Positions 54,115-64,000 of a stretch of DNA of 64,000 bases are shown here, in pieces (the first letter of the stretch is position 1; each line of letters begins with the position of its first letter). Origin of the DNA: Anagrus nilaparvatae (taxonomy: Eukaryota > Arthropoda > Insecta > Hymenoptera > Mymaridae). The stretch covers positions 7,649,501 to 7,713,500 of the forward strand of contig JAKSXM010000247.1 in assembly GCA_022575985.1 (NCBI GenBank). Reading direction: 5' to 3'. The position numbers were made by a program, and so were the translations under genes. A model generated the notes under the pieces. The model searched no databases and was not told the origin of the DNA. It was given only the letters and a program-made list of their open reading frames with translations.

Positions 54115-55960
54115 TTATTCATACAAAATTTTTATTTTTGTTTTAATAATTAGTTTTTCTATTAATCTTAACGGAATATTAGATTTGTAAATTAAATCTA
54201 AGTTAAAACTGACCAAATTTTCTATTGGAGTTGTTGAACTTAAGGACACATTATTCATTAAAAAGGCTTCTTTAATTAATTTAAAATTTTCATCATTCAA
54301 AATGTTTAATCTATTATTAGGGTTAGTAAAAAATTTTATCAAAATAGATTCTAACTGAGGTTTTAAATTAAAAGACTTTTATCTTTCTGCTAAAGGTAAT
54401 AAGTTAAATAATCCTTCTTCGTCACTTTGTTCATTTTCTATATCATCGGTAAATATTGCTTCACCAATAGATTCATTTATTGAATCATTGAAAATCCATA
54501 AATGTGGATGTCTTTTATGTATATCTACTAAAGATTTAATATATTTAGTATTTAATACATAGTCACCATTTTTGATAAAAATAGATATAGATTTTTTTAT
54601 CGGAGGATAAAACGCTGCTGCCAAATAAGCTTCCTTAGTGTACATATTATAACTAAAAATTTTTTTCCATATACTCCTCTACATAATTTGACAATTTCTT
54701 ACATGAATTTTTTAAGTGAGTAAAATTTTTTATTGGAATATTTTTATATTCCTCTGAATTTTTATATCCTTCTGAATAATAAAAGCAGGAAGCAGAATGC
54801 CATAATAAGCTCCTCTACTGAATTTCCTTAAAGCATTGTATATTGGAAGTAGACAATCATTAAATTCCCTTAAGTAATCAAAGTCTTCATCAGCTAATTC
54901 AATCTTACATTACTTAGATGCCAAATTTTTATTTTATGATTTGTAGGCAAAAAATGTAGAAATAAGCGAATAGAAACCTAACCAATTGCGGTTTTCAACA
55001 GAAAATCTAATTTTGAAGTTAAGTCTATCTGGAAATATTGCAAACAAAAATAAAAATTTGTTTTCTTCCTCGTAAAGAAAATTACATAATTCTATAATTT
55101 TTATTACAACTTTATTATTAGCAATAACGAGTTCTTTGCTTAAAGTAGATCCAAATACTTCAGTAGCAAGAGAATATTAAATATTACAAGGATTATTTAA
55201 TAAAGAATAAATCTTGCTTTCAAAAGATTCTTTTGATATCTAAAAAAAAAAGAAATTAAAAGTAGTTTAGAAAATTCACAAACTAATTTATAATAGAAGA
55301 ATTTACCAAACGAGCAGCACAAATTAAGTATTCAGTATTTTGAGCATCAATAGTGAGGGATACATAATTATTATTTATAGTTTCATGAACTATGCTGTTT
55401 ACTAAATTATCATGAAGCGAAGCGTGGTCTTAAATAGTTTCTGAATTTATCTGTACAGAATCAGAAGTAAAAACGAAAAAGGAATTAATTTATTTATTTT
55501 TTTTAATAAAAAATACAAATTTAAAACTTAAATTTATGTCTCTCTTACCTTGATATATTTTTTGAAATGATTCCATGTCAGCGAATTTGAATGGTAAATT
55601 ATTTTCTACAAAAAAATTAAAGATTGCCTCTTTTAATTGAAAAATCTGATTTGATTTTTCTGCAGATTCAGTTTTTACTCTTTTGGCAGATTTTTATGAC
55701 TCTAGCCGTGTCTTGACTTCGTCATGTTGATCAAAATATTTTTCTTTTTTACTTTTATGAAAAACCTGTATTATGTGTTAAAATAAAATAAATATTTAAA
55801 AAAAAACTATTCAAATATTTAAAAAAATTTTTACTGTACCTTAAATGGTTCCTCAAATTTGACGTATCACTTTGAGAAATCCTATAAATTTTTGTTTTAA
55901 CTTCAGTGTGTTTCTTTGATAATTTTGTGTCAAAAGTATTTCGCCCATGGTGCTTACACT
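54115..55960 (-). pseudogene. hAT-type transposase, intron-containing and broken
   Basis: Minus-strand cut-and-paste transposase. A BED-like finger remnant with SDTSNLRNHL ends at a donor (exon end 55840). The next exon, 55549-55765, has YFDQHDEVKTR and FFVENNLPFKFADMESFQKI, a signature of hAT proteins, and ends at GTAAGA. Exon 55307-55450 (HASLHDNLVNS, VSLTIDAQNTEYL, first acidic motif) carries one in-frame stop. A further part from 55240 downwards includes VIANNKVVIKIIELCNFL and FDYLREFNDCLLPIYNALRK, then 54379-54645 (YLAAAFYPPIKKS) and 54115-54342. At least four stops or frameshifts are present. Introns of 75-100 bp have good GT-AG ends. Terminal repeats not found. Confidence 0.7.
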
Positions 55961-56910
55961 ATTTTTTCCCCACCTAGGTGTAGAACGAGTTCAGAAAATT
56001 CTTTACACACGAGTTTTACGCCCGGGAGGGCAAAAAATTAATTTTCTCTTCTACTAAAAAAAAAAATTGATCGATCATGCACACACACTTTTCAACTTCC
56101 GCGTCATAAAATAAAAAAAGTCTTACCTTCTGCTCCTACAGCTATTTTTAACTTCTCTTCTTTATTATAAAAAAAGAAAAGTAAAATTTTTACACACAAA
56201 AACACCAAAGAAACTTTAAATAAATAATCTGTTATTTATTTAAAAAAATAACACCACACACCAAAATTTTCTTTAAAATAAAAGATTTACACTCACGCGT
56301 CCGCGGTGAAAGCGTGTTTTGCTGTGGCCCATAACCTATTAGGTTTGTGGGTTATTAAAAATAAATAAATTTTATTTTATTATGAACAATTATTGTTTAT
56401 TTACATTTAAACCTCAATCTTAATAATCATGTCTAAATTACAATTAAGATATAATTAATAATTAAATATTAAACACGCCGATACATATATAGTAAGTACG
56501 ATATCGATACGACGGCTGCTATACAAGCACTGAGGACTTCGCGTCCCTTTCTTCTCCACATAGTATAAAGCGAATGCGATAGAGATTGCCACATTCCAAC
56601 AAAAAACACTCCAAATATTTAATTAATTGTATAAAGTATGATAATCGCATATCATGGTGAGGTTAGTCGTGGCAAAACATAAACAAACCAGATAATGATT
56701 TTGTTCAGGTAAATTGTTAATTAAATAATTAAATAATTATTAATTATATTCTAATTATAAACTCCAATTATGAAAAAGATATTCAAGTGACTAAAGGAAA
56801 CTTAAATGTAACAATTTTATAATACATCAAGAAACATTAAAAAGCAAAATTGTATGAATAGATTATCAAAATTTAAACAGATTTCATAAAAAAGCTGTTA
56901 AAAATATTTA
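55961..56910. other. Unassigned stretch upstream of the helicase fragment
   Basis: A slightly GC-richer patch at 56290-56560 holds no frame that I recognise. No repeat found. Confidence 0.5.
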
Positions 56911-57430
56911 ATGGCAGAAAAATTAGTAAGAAGTGGTGTTATCACTCCAAGAAAATTGGTAAACAATTTTAATTTTTTTTATTTATGTATTACATATTTA
57001 TTATTCATTGTTTTCTTAGGTTCTCCTTGTAGCTAATCATTATTTAGACTCTCCAAGTAACCCTGAAAGCACTCTCAGCTATTGTTCCACTGTAGAAATA
57101 TCTGCTGAACGTATAAAATCCACAGATGTTAGCATAAAAGATTCACGAGGGTTCGCAATAAATTTTACTTCTAGTATCTTCTAGTTCCAAATATTATTCT
57201 ATAATATTTGGAACTTGTTCAGCATTAGGTATTCTTTATGACATGGAGCTACCAAACAATCATTTTAACCATGCTAGTATCGACGAAGCTGGCTAGACAA
57301 ACAACTGAACAAGAAATAATGATTCCAAACAGTCTTTTACGTCCTAGATATAGTTAAATTATTTTAGCAGATGATCCGCAGCAGTCAGGACCAATAAATT
57401 TTTCATACCATTCAAATCATTTTGTGTTAC
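56911..57430 (+). pseudogene. MOV10/Armitage-like RNA helicase fragment
   Basis: A piece of an SF1 RNA helicase of the MOV10/MOV10L1/Armitage type, which acts in piRNA and RNA silencing. Part 1 (56911-56958, MAEKLVRSGVITPRKL) joins across a 61-bp GT-AG intron (56959-57019) to 57020-57184, with ANHYLDSPSNPE and LSYCSTVEISAERI, the stretch after motif Ia in this family. After a TAG and frame change come GTCSALGILYDMELPNNHF and IDEAG (57279-57293, the Walker B DEAG box), then in another frame TEQEIMIPNSLLRPRY, a stop, and IILADDPQQSGPI (motif III, family GDPxQLGP). The retained intron argues for a DNA-level duplication, not a retrocopy. No ATP-binding P-loop or C-terminal RecA domain. Homology ends where the 270-bp satellite begins. 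Confidence 0.75.
57183..57215. repeat. Perfect 14-bp-stem hairpin
   Basis: AGTTCCAAATATTA and TAATATTTGGAACT flank a five-base loop. It overlaps the point where the helicase fragment changes frame and may be a small inserted palindrome. Confidence 0.75.
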
Positions 57431-57434
57431 ATGA

Positions 57435-60400
57435 AAGCTATTGAATAATATATCAGCAGCATAATATCTTATAAATATCGACTACTAACAACAAAACAAA
57501 AATCTATGCAGGGAACTTCATACGAAATTTTAATAAGTTTACCAAGAAACTGAATAATTTCAAAGTACTGACATGTTCAAATTTATTTTGTGTCATAAAA
57601 CTTTTAACTGGAACTTCCAAATTTACCATAACGTACTAAATTATTTTAGAAATCTGAAAATAATAAAAGATTAGTAATTTATTATACCATTAGCTGTTTA
57701 AATTTGTCTGCATTCGTTTCAAGAATAATCTGTTTTTTTTATGCTGTCAGTTGCTTTTATTTTAAGTACATTCTCTCGGGAAAACAAAATTTCTTGTAAT
57801 TTTTGGCTTCTTATAGCAGAAAAAAATCCATCTAAAGAAATTCTTAATAAATTTTTATAATTTTACCAAGATACTGAATAAAATGAAAGTACTGACATGT
57901 TATTTGAATTTAATTCATTTTAGGGAAAAAGAATAATTCGTACAACTATTAGTGTTTAGTTAAATAAATCAAAAATTGATTTCATTTGTCCGGTTAATCA
58001 TCGTTAAGGGCTTAAAATTAATAAATTTAAAAAAAAACTGAACAAAATCAAAGTACTGTCATGTTGATTAAATTTTTTTCGTTTTAGTAAAGTTCATAGC
58101 AGTACTTTAAAATATCATGGTCTCTTCGAAAATTGTTGAATTACTCTTAACAGAATTAGTCGATTTTTGTTTATTATTCAGTTCGCATTTTATATTTTAA
58201 GTATGCTTCATCAGCAGCATAATATCTAATAATTTCCGGCTATTAATAGCAGAATAAAAATCTATTCAGGGAAATTCATCAGAAAATTTAATAAATTTAT
58301 CAAGAAACTGAATAAAGTCAAAGTACTGTCATGTTGATTAAATTTTTTTCGTTTTAGTAAAGTTCATAGCAGTACTTTCAAATATCATGGTCTCTTCGAA
58401 AATTGTTGACGTACTCTTAACAGAATAAGTCATTATTTTTTTATTAATCAGTTGGCATATTAAATGTTGAGTATGCTTCATCAGTAGCATAATATCTAAT
58501 AATATTCGGCTATTAATAACAGAATAAAAATCTATTCAGGGAAAATCATCAGAAATTTTAATCAGTTTAACAAAAAACTGAATAAAGTCAAAGTACTGTC
58601 AAGGTGATTAAATTTTATTCGTTTTAGGAAATTTCATAGCAGTAATTTCAAATGTCACGGTCTGTTCGAAAATAATTGACTTAGTCATAACAGAATAAGA
58701 CGTTATTTTTTAATCATTCAGTTGGCATATCAAATTTTAAGTATGTTTTATCAGCAGCGTAATATCTAATACTTTTTGTCTATTAATAACAGAATGAAAA
58801 TCAAATAAGGAAAACTCATCAGAAATTTTAATAAGTTTATCAAGAAACTGAATAAAGTCAAAGTACTGTCATGTTAATTCAATTTTATTCGTTTTAGGAA
58901 AGTTCATAGCAGTACTTTCAAATATCATGGTCTCTTCGAAAATTGTTGAGTTACTCTTAACAGAATTAGTCGATTTTTTTTTATTATTCAGTTGGAATAT
59001 TAAATATTGACTATGCTTCATCAGCAGAATAATATCTAATAATTTCCGGCTATTAATAGCAGAATAAAAATCTATTCAGGGAAATTCATCAGAAAATTTA
59101 ATCAGTATAACAAAAAACTGAATAAAGTCAAAGTACTGTCATGTTGATTCAATTTTATTCGTTTTAGGAAAAGTCATAGCAGTACTTTCAAATATCATGG
59201 TCTCTTCGAAAATTGTTGAGTTACTCTTAACAGAATTAATTGATATTTTTATTATTTAGTTGGCATATTATATTTTAAGTATGCTTCATCAGTAGCATAA
59301 TATCTAATAATTTTCGGCTATTAATAACAGAATAAAAATCTATTCAGGGAAAATCATCAGAAATTTTAATCAGTATAACAAAAAACTGAATAAAGTCAAA
59401 GTACTGTCATGTTAAGTCAATTTTATTCGTTTTAGGAAAAGTCATAGCAGTACTTTCAAATATCATGATCTCTTCGAAAATTGTTGAGTTACTCTTAACA
59501 GAATAAAACGTTATTTTTTAATTATTCAGTTGGCATATCAAATTTTAAGTATGTTTCATCAGCAGCGTAATATCAAATAATTTTCGGCTATTAATAACAG
59601 AATAAAAATCTATTCAGGGAAAATCATCAGAAATTTTAATCAGTATAACAAAAAACTGAATAAAATCAAAGTACTGTCATGTTGAGTCAATTTTATTCGT
59701 TTTAGGAAAAGTCATATCAGTACTTTCAAATATCATGGTCTCTTCGAAAATTGTTGAGTTACTCTTAACAGAATAAAACGTTATTTTTTAATTATTCAGT
59801 TGGCATATTAAATTTTAAGTATGTTTCATCAGCAGCGTAATATCTAATAATTTTCGGCTATTAATAACAGAATAAAAATCTATTAAGGGAATTTCATCAG
59901 AAATTTTAATAAATTTATCAATAAACTGAATAAAGTTAAAGTACTGTCATGTTGATTCACTTTTATTCGTTTTAGGAAATTTCATAGCAGTACTTTTAAA
60001 TATCATGTTCTCTTCGAAAATTATGCTGTTACTCATAATAGAATTAATTGTTAGTTTTTAAAGATTCAGTTGGCATATTAAATTTTAAGTATGCTTCATC
60101 AGCAGAATAATATCAAATGATTTCCGGCTATAAATAGCAGAATAAAAATCTATTCAGGGAAATTCATCAAAAAATTTAATAAATTTATCAAGAAACTGAT
60201 AAAGTCAAAGTACTGTCATGTTGATGAAATTTTTTTCATTTTAGTAAAGTTCATAGCAGTAAATTCAAATATCATGGTCTCTTCGAAAATTGTTGACATA
60301 CTCTTAACAGAATAAGTCGTTATTTTTTTATTATTCAGTTGGAATATTAAATATTGACTATGCTTCATCAGCAGAATAATATCTAATAATTTCCGGCTAT

Positions 60401-61151
60401 TAATAGCAGAATAAAAATCTATTCAGGGAAATTCATCAGAAAATTAAATAAGTTTATAAAGAAACTGAATAAAGTCAAAGTACTGTCATGGTGATTCAAT
60501 ATTATTCGTTTTAGGAAAGTTTATAGCAGTATTTTTGAAATGTCACGGTCTATTCGAAAATTATTGACTTAGTCTTAACAGAATAAAACGTTATTTTTTA
60601 ATTATTCAGTTGGCATATTAAATTTTAAGTATGTTTCATCAGCAGCAAAATATCTAATAATTTTCGGCTATTAATAACAGAATCAAAATCTATTAAGGGA
60701 AATTCATCAGAGATTTTAATAAATTTATCAAGAAACTGAATAAAGTCAAAGTACTGTCATGTTGATTCAATTTTATTCGTTTTAGGAAAAGTCATAGCAG
60801 TACTTTCAAATATCATGGTCTCTTCGAAAATTGTTGTGTTACTCTTAACAGAATTAATCGATTTTTTTTTATTATTCATTTGGCATATTATATTTTAATT
60901 ATGCTTCATCAGCAGCATAATATCTAATAATTTCCGGCTATAAATAGCAGAATAAAGATCTATTTAGGGAAATTCATCAGAAAATTTAATAAATTTATCA
61001 AGAAACTGATAAAGTCAAAGTACTGTCATGTTGATTAAATTTTTTTCGTTTTAAAAAAGTTCATAGCAGTACTTTCAACTATCATGGTCTCTTCGAAAAT
61101 TGTTGACATAATCTTAACAGAATAAGACGTTATTTTTTAATTATTCAGTTG
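57435..61151 (+). repeat. 270-bp satellite array
   Basis: The block AAAGTCAAAGTACTGTCATG recurs at about 58051, 58321, 58591, 58861, 59131, 59399, 59669, 59939, 60208, 60479, 60749 and 61018, giving a 268-271 bp period and 12 good units. Two older, diverged units (near 57560 and 57880, AAAGTACTGACATGTT) lead in from the left. Units also share TCATCAGCAGCATAATATCT, TCTCTTCGAAAATTGTTGA and a TTCGTTTTAG stretch. At least two sub-types alternate (GGCATATTAAATTTTAAGTA against GGAATATTAAATATTGACTA). Non-coding. Cut at 61151 by the BEL element. Confidence 0.95.
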
Positions 61152-61487
61152 TGTTTAGTATCTATTATTTATCGTTTAATATAATATTTTGTTAAAAAGC
61201 ACATTTTTTAAGTGTATATAAATGTCATGTTTTTTCATGTTAATAATATGTGTAATGAAATGCAATTATTCGATGATTTAGTGAATATTTATACAAATTC
61301 TGTAAAACTCGTTTTCTTTATTTTTATATATTACATATTGTGAGAGAGGTGACTTGATTAAGCAGTTATTCAAGTTATTTAGTTAAATAAACATTATTAT
61401 TTTATTAGTTAAATCAAAGTGTCATTATTATATTTTGCCCAATTTCTTGAACAATATCATTCGCAACCAGAACCACAATATTTTCCA
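61152..61487 (+). repeat. 5' LTR of the BEL/Pao element
   Basis: 336 bp starting TGTTTAGT at the satellite break and ending TTTTCCA directly before the primer site. Contains a TATATAAA box at 61215-61222 and AATAAA at 61386-61391. A shorter LTR starting at 61339 (TGTGAGAG) is possible, but the satellite break favours 61152. Confidence 0.75.
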
Positions 61488-61509
61488 TGGTCCTTCGAGT
61501 AACCGGATC
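61488..61509 (+). promoter_or_regulatory. Primer-binding region of the BEL/Pao element
   Basis: TGGTCCTTCGAGTAACCGGA follows the LTR. It starts with TGG (pairs with tRNA CCA end), and TGGTCCTTCGAACCGGAT-like sequences are common here in insect BEL/Pao elements. The matching tRNA was not determined. Confidence 0.7.
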
Positions 61510-62105
61510 GTTCAAGAGGCAAAAGAATCAGCAAAAATTAAGACAATAAAATTGGAATAAAAATCACGATAAAAAATTGGAGCAAAAAATCAAGATGAAA
61601 AATTGGAGCAAAAATCAAGATATGGAAATCAAGTTCAACGCATAGGTTCCATGCTTTATGATAATGACCTCATCATCAAAATCTAAAGTAACTATATTCC
61701 TTTTTTTTTTTTGCTAACTGTCATCTCGCTCTTTCTAACCAACGCATTCAAGAGGTCAAGACTCTATAAACTTTATTATTCAAAACACGTGCTCTTCTTG
61801 GAACACGATACAGTGCGGCCTCGCTTTCAGTACGAAGCCAATTTTTTTTTATTATACAGTCCAGTCTCGTCATATGGAGCTTTCATTTGTTTCATAACTT
61901 CAAGATTTTCTTTTAATTTTCTTCATGCAAAAATGCACGCATATAATATATTCTCATCATACGTCGATTTTAGCATTTTAATCAACAAGCTACAGTCAAG
62001 ACAAAAAATTTTTTTTTTATTTTTATTTACAATATAATTAAATTCAACTTGTCTATTTATCTTATTAATGTTGTAAATTTATTTCGTGTCGTAGACAATT
62101 CAATC

Positions 62106-62369
62106 ATGGATAGGTTCGAGGATTTAATCCTAAGCCAATTGAGCTTATATGAAAAATTGAAAGCAGCCTTCGATCGCTACGAGAAAAGTTCAGAAGTCGT
62201 CACAATAGTTGGAGTCGATGCAAGACTATTGCTGCTGGAATCTACCTACGATAAATACAGAAGCAATCACTCGAAGCTTCTTGAGCTAGCTTCAGAAGAC
62301 TTGCAATACCTGTCGTGCCAAACACCACACGCTGATACACGAAGCAGTCTCGTCAATAGCTGCAGGTAA
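62106..62369 (+). pseudogene. BEL/Pao gag, N-terminal remnant
   Basis: ATG at 62106 opens MDRFEDLILSQLSLYEKLKA, a coiled-coil-like N-terminus typical of BEL gag, followed by RLLLLESTYDKYRSNHSKL. The frame stops at 62369, but another frame continues through 62398 with a Ser/Gln/Thr-rich linker. The usual gag middle and zinc knuckles (a few hundred residues) are absent, so a deletion has joined the gag start to the protease region. Confidence 0.75.
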
Positions 62370-62397
62370 ACAGTCAACCAGCAACTCACAAGCTTCA

Positions 62398-63060
62398 ATG
62401 TCAGGTGGTCAAGGTTCAACTTCCGTCATACCTCTCGCCTCTCACTCAGCTACAATGCCAGCCACAGTCAGAAGCAACGCAGTCGTTTTATTGGGCACAG
62501 CCATCGTCGAGGTCATTTCGCACAATGGAAAAACTTGTCAGGTCAGAGCTCTCATCGATCCTTGCGCTGAGGCATCTTTCATCACCGAATCGCTCACTCA
62601 ACGACTGAGGCTTCAAAGGTCAACGGGTAACTTTAGCGTTACTGCAGTCGCAGACATGTCCACACGCGTCAGAGGAACTGCGGAATTCAGTATAAGGTCA
62701 TGTATAAATAACAATTATATTTATGATACTGAAGCTCTCGTACTGAGTAACGTTTCGTCTTACGTTCCTAAATGTTCTAGTTTCGACCCGGCTTGGACTC
62801 ATCTGTCCGACATTGAATTGGCCGATCCTCGTTTTTTCGCTGATGACGAGATCGAGTTGATCCTTGGTAATTTCATTTATACTCTAATCATAGAGGAGGG
62901 TCTAAGAAAAGGTAATCCTGGCGAGCCATTGGCTCAAAAAACCACCTTAGGTTGGATTCGTACCTGTTCTTCTCCTCACGTTTCCAACACCAACAAATCA
63001 TTGTCTTCTCAACATTTGTCCACAATTCAAAATGAACATAGAGAGCTGCGTCAGCAGTTG
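62398..63060 (+). pseudogene. BEL/Pao aspartic protease (A17-type)
   Basis: Cleaves the polyprotein. VVLLGTAIVEVISHNGK leads to the active-site block RALIDPCAEASFITESLT (Asp in DPCAEASF, a hallmark of Pao-type A17 proteases), then ELILGNFIYTLIIEEGLRKG, where the family has LIG-x-D. QKTTLGWIRTCSS ends the domain, as in intact relatives (the TxxGWI block). The frame continues as a linker and shifts near 63060, where the RT region begins in another frame. The frame's own stop at 63148-63150 is beyond that shift. Confidence 0.85.
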
Positions 63061-63980
63061 CAAAAGTTTGGGAAGTCGAATCAGTCCCAGCTCCCGACAA
63101 GTTTGAACTCATGTTCGACGAGGACGCTGCCTGCGAACGTCACTTTTTAAATACCTTTTCTCGAGATGATTCTGGTCGTTTTATTGTCAGACTCCCATTT
63201 AGAGAAAATTGTAATGATTTTGGAAATTCTCTCGATGTCGCAAAAAATTATCTTGTTAGACTAGAAAATAGATTTTCTAAAAACGCCTTTTTAAAGCAAG
63301 AATACGTCAAATTTCTTTTCGAGTATAGTGATTTAAATCACATGTCTTTCGTCAATAGTCTAAACGATATCAATTTCGATTATGATCCGTCAGAAATGTA
63401 TTTTATACCGCATCACGGTATTTTTCAGCACGGTAAAAAGTTACGCGCCGTCTTTCACGCTTCGTCTCGTGCTAAGAAATCAGTGTCTCTCAACGACGCA
63501 CTTTTAACTGGTCCAGCACTGCATACCGATATTACATCAGTGCTTTTACGTTGGCGTCTATATAGGTACGTTTACGGTACAGACATAGCAAAAATGTACA
63601 GGCAAATCCTAATACATCCCGATGATAGGAAATATCAGCGCATCTTATGGCGCAATTCTTCTGATGATTGAGTCTCCATTTTTAATTTAAATACAGTCAC
63701 GTACTGAGTAGGTCCTTCTGCCTTTCAAGCTCTAAGACGTCTAAAGCAATTAGCTCACGAGGCTCCTCAATCTGCAGCTCGTAGAGTTCTAGAGGATAAT
63801 ATGTACGTGGACGACTGTCTTTTCGGTCACGACACAGTAGATGAAGCGGTAAATCTGTCTCGCGAAGTAAGCGACCTCCTCATGGCGGGCGGATTTCCAC
63901 TGAGATAATGGGTTGCAAATAGTCAAGAATTATTGAGAAATATCCCTGATGATTGGAGCTGACTCGTCAAAAACTGACCA
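63061..63980 (+). pseudogene. BEL/Pao reverse transcriptase, partial
   Basis: Begins after a frameshift with PDKFELMFDEDAACERHFLN. FIPHHGIFQHGKKLRAVFHA and SVSLNDALLTGPALHTDITS are the BEL/Pao RT entry blocks. VYGTDIAKMYRQILIHPDDR is motif A with the catalytic Asp. A stop near 63670 and another near 63703 follow, but the reading continues with VGPSAFQALRRLKQLAHEAP and DNMYVDDCLFG (YVDD, motif C, about 63796-63828). Further stops near 63907 and 63960. RNase H and integrase should follow outside the window. Confidence 0.9.
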
Positions 63981-64000
63981 TTGTCTTAGTCACGATTGCC

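Larger units (their letters stand above)
61152..64000 (+). mobile_element. BEL/Pao LTR retrotransposon, 5' part (runs off the window)
   Basis: Inserted in the satellite: the array motif TTATTCAGTTGGCATATT breaks after CAGTTG and the LTR begins TGTTTAG. It contains LTR, primer site, shortened gag, A17-type protease and RT in the BEL/Pao order. Stops and frameshifts in gag/protease/RT indicate an inactive copy. The 3' half and second LTR lie beyond 64000. Confidence 0.9.

Noticed and set aside
57435..61151. CRISPR array
   Set aside because: The 270-bp units are head-to-tail satellite repeats without short repeats and unique spacers, and the genome is eukaryotic.

Overview
The window is an AT-rich (by eye roughly 70-75% A+T) stretch of eukaryotic, almost certainly insect, nuclear DNA. 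The evidence is the set of mobile elements: R1-clade and CR1-like LINEs, a BEL/Pao retrotransposon, a Ty3/gypsy 3' end, hAT, CACTA-like and piggyBac-type DNA elements and a Polinton (Maverick) remnant, together with short GT-AG introns and large satellite arrays. A hymenopteran (parasitoid wasp or ant) would fit, but I cannot prove the species. I see no intact host gene, tRNA, rRNA or CRISPR. The only host-like coding trace is a broken fragment of a MOV10/Armitage-type RNA helicase at 56911-57430.

Layout. 1-8328 is a near-perfect inverted duplication (arms about 4.1 kb, 135-bp centre) built partly from tandem repeats; related repeats run on to 9110. 9.2-18.7 kb is a repeat mosaic: a small cysteine-rich ORF, a piggyBac-type element with TTAA duplications, foldback hairpins, and a pair of inverted about 0.5-kb repeats enclosing 3.1 kb. 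18746-20396 is a 5'-truncated R1-clade LINE (minus strand) with an 8-bp target duplication. 21283-23766 is a CACTA-like transposase with one intron and one frameshift. 24-29.4 kb holds hairpin MITEs and a 58-bp tandem array with two DNA elements inserted in it. 29437-30587 is a gypsy 3' end plus LTR. 31-31.9 kb has 19-bp arrays. 32066-35480 is a complete LTR element without a recognisable gag-pol, flanked by TACA.

35731-39238 is a decayed Polinton-like block (capsid-like C-terminus, a conserved unknown gene, an adenain-like protease, two small genes) split by a CR1-like LINE. 40.2-42.6 kb carries inverted repeats and an orientation-switching minisatellite. 43170-48787 is a second, longer R1-clade copy (gag-like ORF1, endonuclease, RT) interrupted by a 1.2-kb hAT-type MITE. 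49665-51202 and 54115-55960 are two decayed DNA transposases on the minus strand (a SDSCGGQNKN-type family and an intron-containing hAT).

57435-61151 is a 270-bp satellite array (12 good units) directly next to the helicase fragment. A BEL/Pao element has inserted into the array at 61152 and runs off the window end.

The genes do not work together as a host pathway. The window is a nested mobile-element and satellite region in which insertion order can often be read from target duplications and interrupted repeats. The observations I would check first are the 8.3-kb palindrome, the helicase/satellite junction, the Polinton block and the 70-bp hairpin core that is identical in two distant places.
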